DNA from: F-183 sp036502165
GTDB lineage: Bacteria > Acidobacteriota > Terriglobia > Bryobacterales > Bryobacteraceae
DNA length: 7,491 nucleotides
Direction of reading: 5' to 3'
Assembly (NCBI GenBank): GCA_036502165.1
Contig: DASXZC010000484.1
Coordinates: 1-7,491 of the forward strand
Position numbers and translations under genes: made by a program. Below, piece after piece: positions 1 to 7,491 of the stretch (the first letter of the stretch is position 1; every line of letters begins with the position of its first letter). Under the pieces are notes generated by a model, which had not been told where the DNA came from, did no database searches, and worked only from the letters and a program-made list of their open reading frames with translations.

Positions 1-228
1 CAGCACGGCGACGAACACTCACATCACCACGCTCCTGAGCATGCTGATTTGAATCATGAGCAAGAGCATCACCCGACGCATGCCCATGGCATCGCAACGT
101 TTGGGCATGCGCAAATCGCTGAACTCGCTTATGAGCTGTGGGAATCGAAAGGCCGCCCCGACGGAACAGCGGACGAGGATTGGTACGAAGCCGCGCGTCA
201 ATTGCGTGCACGCGCCCGAACTGCCTGA
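1..228 (+). CDS. DUF2934 domain protein with His-rich segment, 3' part only
   Basis: Frame 1 is open from the first base to a TGA at 226-228 and gives 75 residues. The start lies upstream of the window. Residues 1-30 are extremely histidine-rich (11 His, with Glu and Asp between them). Residues 38-70 match the DUF2934 pattern: an IAELAYELWE helix, then GRPDG, then DEDWYEAARQL. DUF2934 is a short domain of unknown function that is frequent in Acidobacteriota and some Proteobacteria, often at the C-terminus of small proteins. The His-rich part could bind Zn, Ni or Co, but that is inference; no enzymatic motif is visible. The gene is convergent with the minus-strand MscS gene, 52 nt away. The other frames here lack any recognisable domain. 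Confidence 0.85.
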   Translation, partial: QHGDEHSHHHAPEHADLNHEQEHHPTHAHGIATFGHAQIAELAYELWESKGRPDGTADEDWYEAARQLRARARTA

Positions 229-247
229 TGGCGGAGTGGCGATTTTT
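213..247 (+). terminator. Possible intrinsic terminator of the DUF2934 gene
   Basis: An imperfect hairpin spans the stop codon. The outer stem pairs CGCC (213-216) with GGCG (238-241). The inner stem pairs ACT and GCC (220-225) with GGC and AGT (230-232, 235-237), around a TGAT loop. There is a 2-nt bulge and a 3-nt one-sided internal loop. ATTTTT (242-247) follows directly. The stem plus T-run order fits rho-independent termination on the + strand. Read on the minus strand there is no T-run after the hairpin, so it should not terminate the MscS transcript. The internal irregularities keep confidence modest. Confidence 0.4.
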
Positions 248-280
248 CCTGGGGTGTGTGATTTTGTCAGGAATCTAACG

Positions 281-1348
281 TCACTGCAGAACACGGCGGG
301 CGGGCACGGCGAACTCGACACCTTCGGAACGGAAGCGTTGGAGAATCACTCGGCGTAACTGATCCAGCACCTTATATTGTTTGACATACTCGGGCACCGT
401 AACGATAAGCGACATCTCGAGACCGGATTCGATAAATCCGCTCGTAAACGCGACGGTTGGCGGAGGTTTACGCAGGAGATCAGGATTGCGCTCGGACACT
501 TCCGCCGCTGATTCGAGTAACAGCCGTTCCGCCTTATCTATGTCTGTTGCCGTGTGAACACGTACTGGAAGCGTGATCGTCATGAGGCGCGCAGGCTTTG
601 AGAAATTCGTCACGATCGCTTCCGCGATCTTCGAATTGGGAATCAACACCAGATGATCGGAGAGCGTCCGCAGCGTGGTCATCCGCCAGCGGATGTCGTG
701 GACGTAACCTTCCTCGCCACTCGACAGCCTGACGAAGTCGCCCTGGTCGAACTGACCAGCGATGATGACATAGAATCCTGCGAACAGATTGCTCAACGTG
801 TCGCGTAAGCCGAGGGCCACCGCCAATCCGCCAACACCGAGAGCGGTGAGGATCGGCGCTAACGAGATGCCGAACAAGTTCATCACGAGCAGCATCCCGG
901 GGACGGCCCACACCAGGCGGACGAGGGTCACCGTCAGCGTCGTCACCGGTTGGCCGCGCTTTTCGGAGTACGCGCTCAGTACGAGAATCGTCAGCCGCGA
1001 GGCCGCCATGGTGCAAGACACGACGATCAGTCCGAGCAGTACATAAGACAGCAGCGCACGAACGAGTTCCGGAATCGCCGAGAAGTTCAAGTCCCGCAGG
1101 CCTGCCAGCAAAGCGACCAACAGGATCCACATGATGAGCGGAAGGCGGAGCGCATGGATGAATTTCGCCTGCAATCCCGAGCCGCTGTGTGTCGCGATCC
1201 GCGCCGCGCCATGCAGGACGAAGCGGTACACCAGAAAACCAAGCGCCAATGCCACCGCGAAGATGATCAGCGCCTCGAGCGGCGTGTGCTGATGTCCGCG
1301 CGGCAATGCGTCGGCGAGAAATCCTGGCTCTTGCTTGAACAGATTCAC
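281..1348 (-). CDS. Small-conductance mechanosensitive channel, MscS family
   Basis: This 355-residue inner-membrane channel of the MscS family probably opens under membrane tension to release solutes during hypo-osmotic shock. Hydrophobic helices lie near residues 23-45, 66-86, 95-118 and 139-160. The pore-lining helix follows at about 163-197, with the Gly/Ala-rich GVGGLAVALGLRDTLSNLFAG pattern diagnostic of the family. The beta domain at 200-255 has GDFVRL, GYVHDIRWRMT and LVLIPNS. A cytoplasmic alpha/beta domain runs to about 350. With five membrane helices it is larger than E. coli MscS (286 residues, three helices) and closer in layout to YnaI. The start is a GTG inside the end of the upstream hydrolase gene (GTGA overlap) with only a weak upstream purine stretch, so expression is probably coupled to the hydrolase. 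The ion and solute preference cannot be read from the sequence. Confidence 0.93.
   Translation of the reverse strand: MNLFKQEPGFLADALPRGHQHTPLEALIIFAVALALGFLVYRFVLHGAARIATHSGSGLQAKFIHALRLPLIMWILLVALLAGLRDLNFSAIPELVRALLSYVLLGLIVVSCTMAASRLTILVLSAYSEKRGQPVTTLTVTLVRLVWAVPGMLLVMNLFGISLAPILTALGVGGLAVALGLRDTLSNLFAGFYVIIAGQFDQGDFVRLSSGEEGYVHDIRWRMTTLRTLSDHLVLIPNSKIAEAIVTNFSKPARLMTITLPVRVHTATDIDKAERLLLESAAEVSERNPDLLRKPPPTVAFTSGFIESGLEMSLIVTVPEYVKQYKVLDQLRRVILQRFRSEGVEFAVPARRVLQ
1345..1348 (-). promoter_or_regulatory. GTGA stop/start overlap coupling hydrolase and MscS translation
   Basis: On the minus strand the four bases GTGA hold both the GTG start of the MscS gene and the TGA stop of the alpha/beta hydrolase gene. 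No strong Shine-Dalgarno sequence precedes the GTG. This arrangement usually means that ribosomes finishing the first gene re-initiate on the second, keeping the two products in a fixed ratio. Confidence 0.7.
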
Positions 1349-2409
1349 AAATTGCGCTTCAGAAATCCGACAATATGATACCCGGCCATGAACTTGAAAG
1401 GAGTCTCACCTTCGGTGTAATGGCCGCAAGGCAGCGCGACGGCCTTATGGTCGAGCTTCCATTCCTTCGCTCCGGCGATGACCTGCTCGGAGAGATGCCG
1501 CGGAAATGTCGTGTCGTACAAAGCGTAGATGAAGAGCGAACGCTTGTTCTTGTCCGCATACTTTTGCGCGTAGGCCGGAGGACTGACCGCCTCCCACAAA
1601 GGACGCAGACGTTCGAGGCTGATGTGGCTCTCGATTCCCTGGCGGATGTGTTGCGTCGACAATCCTTCCCAAACCACGTCGGCAAAATATGTCGAGCAAT
1701 GGTTGAACACGTTCACGTGAAACCGGTCGTCGTGCGCGCTTGCCAAGTACGCATAGCAGGAGCCGAGGCTCGTGCCGCACAATCCGATCCGCTCATAACC
1801 TTGCTGACTGAGCCAGTCCGCAACGGAGCGGACGTCAATGACCGCTTGCCTCGTAGCGTCGAGGGTACGGCCGATATTTGACGACACAGCGTAGTCCGCG
1901 CGCTCGAGTTCCGCCGGCATGCGGTAGTCATGATAGGGAAGGCTGATGCGGACCGCGGCCATTCCCAACTTCGCCATTCCAGCAGCCAGCGCGCGATGCT
2001 GGGTGACTTGCGCGTTGAAGTGCGGCAGCACGATGACTGCTGTCTTCTTCGCGAACGATCCTCGTGCGCCGCGGCCGTTGCGGGGCGGGAACCATTGCCC
2101 GTGGACAATGTTGTTCTCCGGATACGGCGTCTCGACGGCCGACGTAAATTTCAGCAGATTCCCTTCTTCGAGACGGAAGTCGGACGGAGTGCGATAGGAG
2201 AAGAACTCTTCGCTCGAGTCCATGATCCGCCGGTTCAGCGCCAACAGATAGGATTCCGGATCGTGCCCGTTCTTCGGGAAATCCTTCGCGACGGGCCAGG
2301 CACGCGCCCATTCTTCGCCCCATTCAAAAGGGCGTACGACTCGATTGGTGGATTTGAACGCGAGACGGTTCTCCCACTCATACATCCATTTCGCGTAGGC
2401 TTGGTTCAT
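1345..2409 (-). CDS. Alpha/beta hydrolase family protein, esterase/lipase-like
   Basis: This 354-residue protein has the alpha/beta hydrolase catalytic layout. The nucleophile elbow is GTSLG (Ser214), after the strand YERIGLCG. The likely acid is Asp299 in YALYDTTF and the likely base is His330 in LPCGHYTEG. The strand AVIVLPHF at about 124-131 and the following segment would form the oxyanion-hole region. An N-terminal extension of about 120 residues, carrying TNRVVRPFEWG at 21-31, precedes the hydrolase core. It may be a lid or a family-specific domain. No signal peptide or membrane helix is visible, so the protein is probably cytoplasmic. The overall pattern recalls bacterial proteins annotated as related to ABHD18, but this assignment is from memory and weak. 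The substrate is unknown; an ester or lipid is likely. The ATG start lies 11 nt after the stop of the preceding small gene without a clear Shine-Dalgarno, and its own stop overlaps the MscS start. Confidence 0.85.
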   Translation of the reverse strand: MNQAYAKWMYEWENRLAFKSTNRVVRPFEWGEEWARAWPVAKDFPKNGHDPESYLLALNRRIMDSSEEFFSYRTPSDFRLEEGNLLKFTSAVETPYPENNIVHGQWFPPRNGRGARGSFAKKTAVIVLPHFNAQVTQHRALAAGMAKLGMAAVRISLPYHDYRMPAELERADYAVSSNIGRTLDATRQAVIDVRSVADWLSQQGYERIGLCGTSLGSCYAYLASAHDDRFHVNVFNHCSTYFADVVWEGLSTQHIRQGIESHISLERLRPLWEAVSPPAYAQKYADKNKRSLFIYALYDTTFPRHLSEQVIAGAKEWKLDHKAVALPCGHYTEGETPFKFMAGYHIVGFLKRNL

Positions 2410-2420
2410 ACCGGGGCCGG

Positions 2421-2633
2421 CTACTCGAGCGGCTTCACGGCAAGCGTAACGGTGTCGGCTTTCGACTCGTACGGCTCGCCTAGATACATGAACTGCATCT
2501 GGTCGCCGTCTTCTTGCAGCAGATCCACAATGGCGCCATAGGGAATCGGAAAAGGATCGTTGCTGATCGGACGCATCGTCCGCTTGTTCAATCGTCTGGC
2601 TTCGATGGTCTTGGTCAACTCTGCCTTGGCCAT
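2421..2633 (-). CDS. Conserved-looking small protein of unknown function (70 aa)
   Basis: I do not recognise a named family. The protein is soluble and mixed in charge. A basic N-terminal half contains TIEARRLNKRTMRPI. A segment with NDPFPIPYGAIVDLL and then FMYLGEPYES could form a small beta-barrel (SH3-like) fold, but this is only an impression from the alternation of residues. There are no cysteines, no signal peptide and no membrane helix. AAGGAA at 2642-2647 serves as ribosome binding site. The ATG at 2631-2633 is preferred, although a GTG one codon earlier (2634-2636) is equally well spaced. The gene is 72 nt downstream of the M28 peptidase gene and 11 nt upstream of the alpha/beta hydrolase, so it probably heads or belongs to the hydrolase/MscS cluster. 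Coding status is supported by the good RBS, the tight spacing and the protein-like composition. Confidence 0.7.
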   Translation of the reverse strand: MAKAELTKTIEARRLNKRTMRPISNDPFPIPYGAIVDLLQEDGDQMQFMYLGEPYESKADTVTLAVKPLE

Positions 2634-2641
2634 CACAGGAT

Positions 2642-2647
2642 TTCCTT
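2642..2647 (-). promoter_or_regulatory. Ribosome binding site of the 70-aa protein gene
   Basis: The minus strand reads AAGGAA followed by 8 nt and then the ATG at 2633 (5 nt to the alternative GTG at 2636). It is one of the two good Shine-Dalgarno matches in the window. It does not by itself decide between the two adjacent starts. Confidence 0.55.
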
Positions 2648-2705
2648 ACGTTTCATCTCTGTACTCAGTGTAACGAATCCTGGGGCCAAGGCAGCTTAAA
2701 ATGGC

Positions 2706-4379
2706 CTAGTTGCCGGACGTCGGCGTCGGGGTTCCACCGGGGCCGCGTTGGCGGGGAGGCTGCGGTTTCGGCAGCGGCTTGCGCGGGAGCATGTCCTCGC
2801 GCATCGCGGTGTTGTACACGAATGCGGCCATGATCGCCGAGGCCTGCATCAGATCAGCCTTCGAGACGTGATCGGCCACATCCATGTTGGAGTGATGCGT
2901 GCGAGTTCCGTAGTCCATCGGATCCTGCACGAATTGGAAGCCGGGTAGTCCGACGGCGTCGAACGACTGGTGATCGGTGCCGCCGGTGTTGCGATTGGTG
3001 AGCGTCGACGCGCCCATATCGGCGAACGGTTTGAGCCATGCGTCGAAGATCGGACGCACCATGTCGTTGCCTTGATCGTAGATGCCGCGGATCTTGCCGG
3101 TGCCGTTATCGAGGTTGAAATATCCGGAGACCTTCGAATGCTCTTCGGTCACCTTCATCGTCTCGCGATCGCCGAAATGTTCTTTCACATAGGCGCGGGA
3201 ACCGAGCAGTCCTTCCTCTTCCCCACCCCATAGCGCGATGCGGATGGTGCGCTTCGGCTTCACGCCGAGAGCCATGATGATTCGCACCGCTTCCATCGCC
3301 ACTGAGCAGCCCGCGGCGTTGTCGGTCGCTCCGGTTCCACCTTGCCAGGAATCCATGTGAGCGCCGAGCATGACCAGTTGATCGGCCTTCGTCGTGCCGG
3401 GAATCTCGCCCACGACGTTGAACGATTCGTCACCGTCGATGAACTCCGTCTTGACATCGAGTTCCATTTTGACGGGGATCTTTTTCTCGAGCAGCCGGAT
3501 CATCCGGTTGTAATGCTCAGCCGCGATGGCGATCGTCGGTGAGGGCAATTCCTTTTGATCGCGCGATCCGCCGGAGGAGGAAAACACAGTGCCGCCTTCG
3601 CCGCGATAGCCGGGATTCACTAGCGCAACTACGCCTTCCTCGACGTAGAACTTCGAGACCTTGGTGCGAAATTCGCGCTGTTTGCGCATCGCCGCGGCGT
3701 TCGGGCCGTTGGCGCCGGGCCCGCGTCCCAATTCCTGGCTCGGGCTCGGAGGCGCGAAAATCGAGGAGACCAAGGCATCCTGCGCTCCGGGGGGCCGGCC
3801 GAAACGTTGGCCGGGCTCCTGAGCCTGCGCGGTCTTTTCGAGATCCTGGTCGGTATAGCGCGAGCCGAGCGCAGTCACCTCGAGGGGCGTCTCGCGGATC
3901 GCGGCATCGAGAACGATCTTGCCTTTCAGCTTGCCACGATATTTGTCCAGATCGGCTTCGTTGCGGATTTCGACCATCGTCACCTCGGCCGTCACGGGAC
4001 CGTTCGTCCCCGGCGTCCAGGCTTGCGGGAATCCGATGATCGGCGAATAGGACGGTTCGATCATGTGCGCGGAAAAGCGCGTGTAGGTCCAGCCCTTACC
4101 GAAGGGTCCCCACTTTTCCATCCTGACGTTTTGCAGGCCGTATTCCTTCAATTGCTTCACGACCCACTCACCCGCCTTACGGTATCCGGGAGAGTTGGTC
4201 ACGCGCGGGCCAATGACGTCGGCGAGATTAAACATGTGATCCATCACATGGGAATTGTCGAGGGCTTCGGCTTTGATCTTGTAGATGGCCAAAAGATCGA
4301 CGGGCTCCTCTGCGAGCAGGGCGACTGGTAGCGCCAACGCGCAGAAGACGGAAATGGGACCAAGGAAGGTTCGATTCAT
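2706..4379 (-). CDS. Secreted M28 metallopeptidase with PA domain, carboxypeptidase Q-like
   Basis: This is a 557-residue exported di-zinc exopeptidase that probably trims amino acids or dipeptides from peptides outside the cytoplasm. A signal peptide covers about residues 1-23 (MNRTFLG, hydrophobic core, cleavage near LLA-EE). A PA-type domain is inserted at about 125-315. The M28 catalytic core supplies the expected metal ligands: His341 (GAHMDSW), bridging Asp353 (GATDNAAG), catalytic Glu387 and ligand Glu388 (GGEEEGLLGS), Asp424 (FNLDNGTGK) and His496 (THHSNMD). This order and spacing fit the plasma glutamate carboxypeptidase/CPQ subgroup rather than the transferrin-receptor-like type of its neighbour. 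Two oddities are a Gly/Pro/Gln-rich insertion at about 185-245 inside the PA domain and a Pro-rich tail (531-557). A strong RBS (AAAGGA, 5-nt spacer) fixes the ATG. The gene lies 69 nt after the other peptidase gene, so it may be co-transcribed or have its own promoter; no clear promoter was found in the gap. Exact substrate specificity is unknown. Confidence 0.95.
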   Translation of the reverse strand: MNRTFLGPISVFCALALPVALLAEEPVDLLAIYKIKAEALDNSHVMDHMFNLADVIGPRVTNSPGYRKAGEWVVKQLKEYGLQNVRMEKWGPFGKGWTYTRFSAHMIEPSYSPIIGFPQAWTPGTNGPVTAEVTMVEIRNEADLDKYRGKLKGKIVLDAAIRETPLEVTALGSRYTDQDLEKTAQAQEPGQRFGRPPGAQDALVSSIFAPPSPSQELGRGPGANGPNAAAMRKQREFRTKVSKFYVEEGVVALVNPGYRGEGGTVFSSSGGSRDQKELPSPTIAIAAEHYNRMIRLLEKKIPVKMELDVKTEFIDGDESFNVVGEIPGTTKADQLVMLGAHMDSWQGGTGATDNAAGCSVAMEAVRIIMALGVKPKRTIRIALWGGEEEGLLGSRAYVKEHFGDRETMKVTEEHSKVSGYFNLDNGTGKIRGIYDQGNDMVRPIFDAWLKPFADMGASTLTNRNTGGTDHQSFDAVGLPGFQFVQDPMDYGTRTHHSNMDVADHVSKADLMQASAIMAAFVYNTAMREDMLPRKPLPKPQPPRQRGPGGTPTPTSGN

Positions 4380-4384
4380 TGGGT

Positions 4385-4390
4385 TCCTTT
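4385..4390 (-). promoter_or_regulatory. Ribosome binding site of the CPQ-like M28 peptidase gene
   Basis: The minus strand reads AAAGGA, then a 5-nt spacer ACCCA, then the ATG at 4377-4379. This supports the chosen start, which also gives a well-formed signal peptide. The 69-nt gap to the upstream gene shows no convincing promoter or terminator. Confidence 0.65.
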
Positions 4391-4448
4391 CAAAGAGGGG
4401 TCGTTTGATCGAGATGTATGGATGAGATTAGCAAAGCGGTGGTTACCG

Positions 4449-6644
<2,196 letters not shown>

Positions 6645-6653
6645 GAGTGCCGT

Positions 6654-7491
6654 TCAGTCGGAGCCTTCATGGAGGCTTGTCGAGGCGCCATCGGAGTTCT
6701 TTAGTTCGCGAAAGACGATGGCGGAGACGATGGTCAATCCGCCGAGGACGAAGAAAGCCTTGTGAATGCCGGAGATCATTTCGGCGGTCGTGGTGTGAAA
6801 CCGATCGGGCACGAACATCGCGATTGCAAGCGATGCGGTTGCGATGCCGAAGCTGATCGACATCTGCTGCATGGTGCTGGCGATGGTGCTCGCACCGCTG
6901 GTTTGTTCCTCATTGATATCGGCGTAAACCAGCGTATTCATGCTCGAGTACTGGAGTGAGTTGAAGAATCCGGAACAAAACGCCAGCAGCACGATCACCC
7001 ATACCGGCGTGCCGATGCCGATCGTCGCGAACGAGAGAATGAGTGCGCCGCTGATGAGAGTGTTCGAGACGAGGATCGTGCGATAGCCGAAATACGCGAG
7101 GATGCGTTGCACGACGATCTTCAGGGTCATCGACGCGATGGCCTGCGGCATGATCAGCAAGCCGGATTGAATGGGCGTGAAGCCGAGGCCAACCTGATAG
7201 AGCAGGGGCAAAATGAACGGGATTCCGCCGAGGCCGAGGCGCGTGAAGAATCCGCCGCTGACGGCAGCGCGGAAGGTTCTGATCTTGAACAGCGGGAGGC
7301 GCAACAAAGGAAACGGAGCTTTCGTCGCATGCCTTCCATAAGAGATCAGCAGACCGATCGAGATGGCGAGCAGGGTGAGAATCTCGAGCGTGCTGAGCGT
7401 GTGTTCCCCGAATACTTCGAGCACGTAAGACAGGAGAGCGATGCCGGAGCCGAACAGGAACAGGCCGGTAAAGTCGAGCGGATTCGATTTT
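6654..7491 (-). CDS. MFS transporter, DHA2 (EmrB/QacA-type), C-terminal part
   Basis: The frame is open to the right window edge and gives 278 residues; the true start lies beyond it. A GTG at 7422-7424 is internal, because the preceding codons continue a membrane helix (PLDFTGLFLFGSGIALL). Eight hydrophobic helices can be seen near fragment residues 6-26, 33-52, 74-100, 107-127, 137-157, 163-184, 207-227 and 241-261. They match the second half of a 14-helix proton-coupled antiporter. The order PLDFTGL, FRAAVSGGFFTRLGLGGIPF, LLYQVGLGFTPIQSGLL and ASTMQQMSISFGIA is typical of the DHA2 family, which exports drugs, dyes or other amphipathic compounds. About 200 N-terminal residues are missing, so the family's N-terminal motifs cannot be checked. 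The stop is 9 nt before the GCPII-like peptidase start, suggesting co-transcription. The transported substrate is unknown. Confidence 0.92.
   Translation of the reverse strand, partial: KSNPLDFTGLFLFGSGIALLSYVLEVFGEHTLSTLEILTLLAISIGLLISYGRHATKAPFPLLRLPLFKIRTFRAAVSGGFFTRLGLGGIPFILPLLYQVGLGFTPIQSGLLIMPQAIASMTLKIVVQRILAYFGYRTILVSNTLISGALILSFATIGIGTPVWVIVLLAFCSGFFNSLQYSSMNTLVYADINEEQTSGASTIASTMQQMSISFGIATASLAIAMFVPDRFHTTTAEMISGIHKAFFVLGGLTIVSAIVFRELKNSDGASTSLHEGSD

Noticed and set aside
1..90. Repeated GAGCAT/CATCAC-like units suggesting a tandem DNA repeat
   Set aside because: The units are irregular and explained by His and Glu codons in the His-rich protein segment.
19..358. Overlapping ORFs on both strands near the left edge (19-321 minus, 56-358 plus)
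   Set aside because: The frame-1 reading gives a clear DUF2934 domain ending at 228. The other frames have no recognisable domain, and the downstream part of each overlaps the MscS 3' end.
534..1130. Minus-strand ORF of 198 codons inside the MscS gene in another frame
   Set aside because: Arg- and Asp-rich shadow translation without domain features; the overlapping MscS frame has the full family signature.
1930..2541. Plus-strand ORF of 203 codons antisense to the hydrolase and small-protein genes
   Set aside because: It runs through the opposite strand of two genes with good evidence and has no recognisable motif; a shadow frame.
2656..2705. Promoter for the small-protein gene (TACACT as a -10 box)
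   Set aside because: No acceptable -35 element lies 16-18 nt upstream, and promoter consensus in this lineage is not known to me.
7422..7424. GTG as the start of the MFS gene
   Set aside because: The frame stays open to the window edge and the preceding 22 codons continue a transmembrane helix typical of DHA2 transporters, so the gene is truncated by the window rather than starting here.

Overview
The window looks like chromosomal DNA from an Acidobacteriota bacterium, probably of the Bryobacterales/Solibacter type. This is inferred from the moderately GC-rich composition, the DUF2934 protein, the two secreted M28 metallopeptidases side by side, and the compact run of genes on one strand. 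No sequence search was possible, so the taxonomy is a guess. No tRNA, rRNA, CRISPR array, transposase, integrase or attachment site was seen.

Layout. At the left edge (1-228, + strand) is the C-terminal end of a histidine-rich DUF2934 protein, with a plausible intrinsic terminator over its stop codon. Everything else is on the minus strand and convergent with it. In transcription order (right to left) these are: the C-terminal part of a DHA2-type MFS drug/H+ antiporter (6654-7491, cut by the window edge); a secreted M28 peptidase of the glutamate carboxypeptidase II/transferrin-receptor type (4449-6644); a second secreted M28 peptidase of the carboxypeptidase Q-like, PA-domain type (2706-4379); a 70-residue protein of unknown function (2421-2633); an alpha/beta hydrolase (1345-2409); and a small-conductance mechanosensitive (MscS) channel (281-1348). 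No gene-free stretch exceeds about 75 bases.

How the genes may work together. The MFS gene and the first peptidase are 9 nt apart and in the same frame. The second peptidase follows after 69 nt with its own good ribosome binding site. The two peptidases are exported and should release amino acids or small peptides outside the cytoplasm. The small protein, hydrolase and MscS channel form a tight downstream cluster (11-nt gap, then a GTGA overlap), which suggests coupled expression and possibly an envelope or osmotic role. Whether all six minus-strand genes share one transcript cannot be settled from the sequence.

The window is mostly ordinary housekeeping and accessory content. The points most worth a second look are three: the GCPII-type peptidase keeps every zinc ligand but appears to have lost most of the glutamate-recognition residues known from human GCPII; the small protein, hydrolase and MscS genes are translationally linked; and the DUF2934 protein carries a histidine-rich segment.
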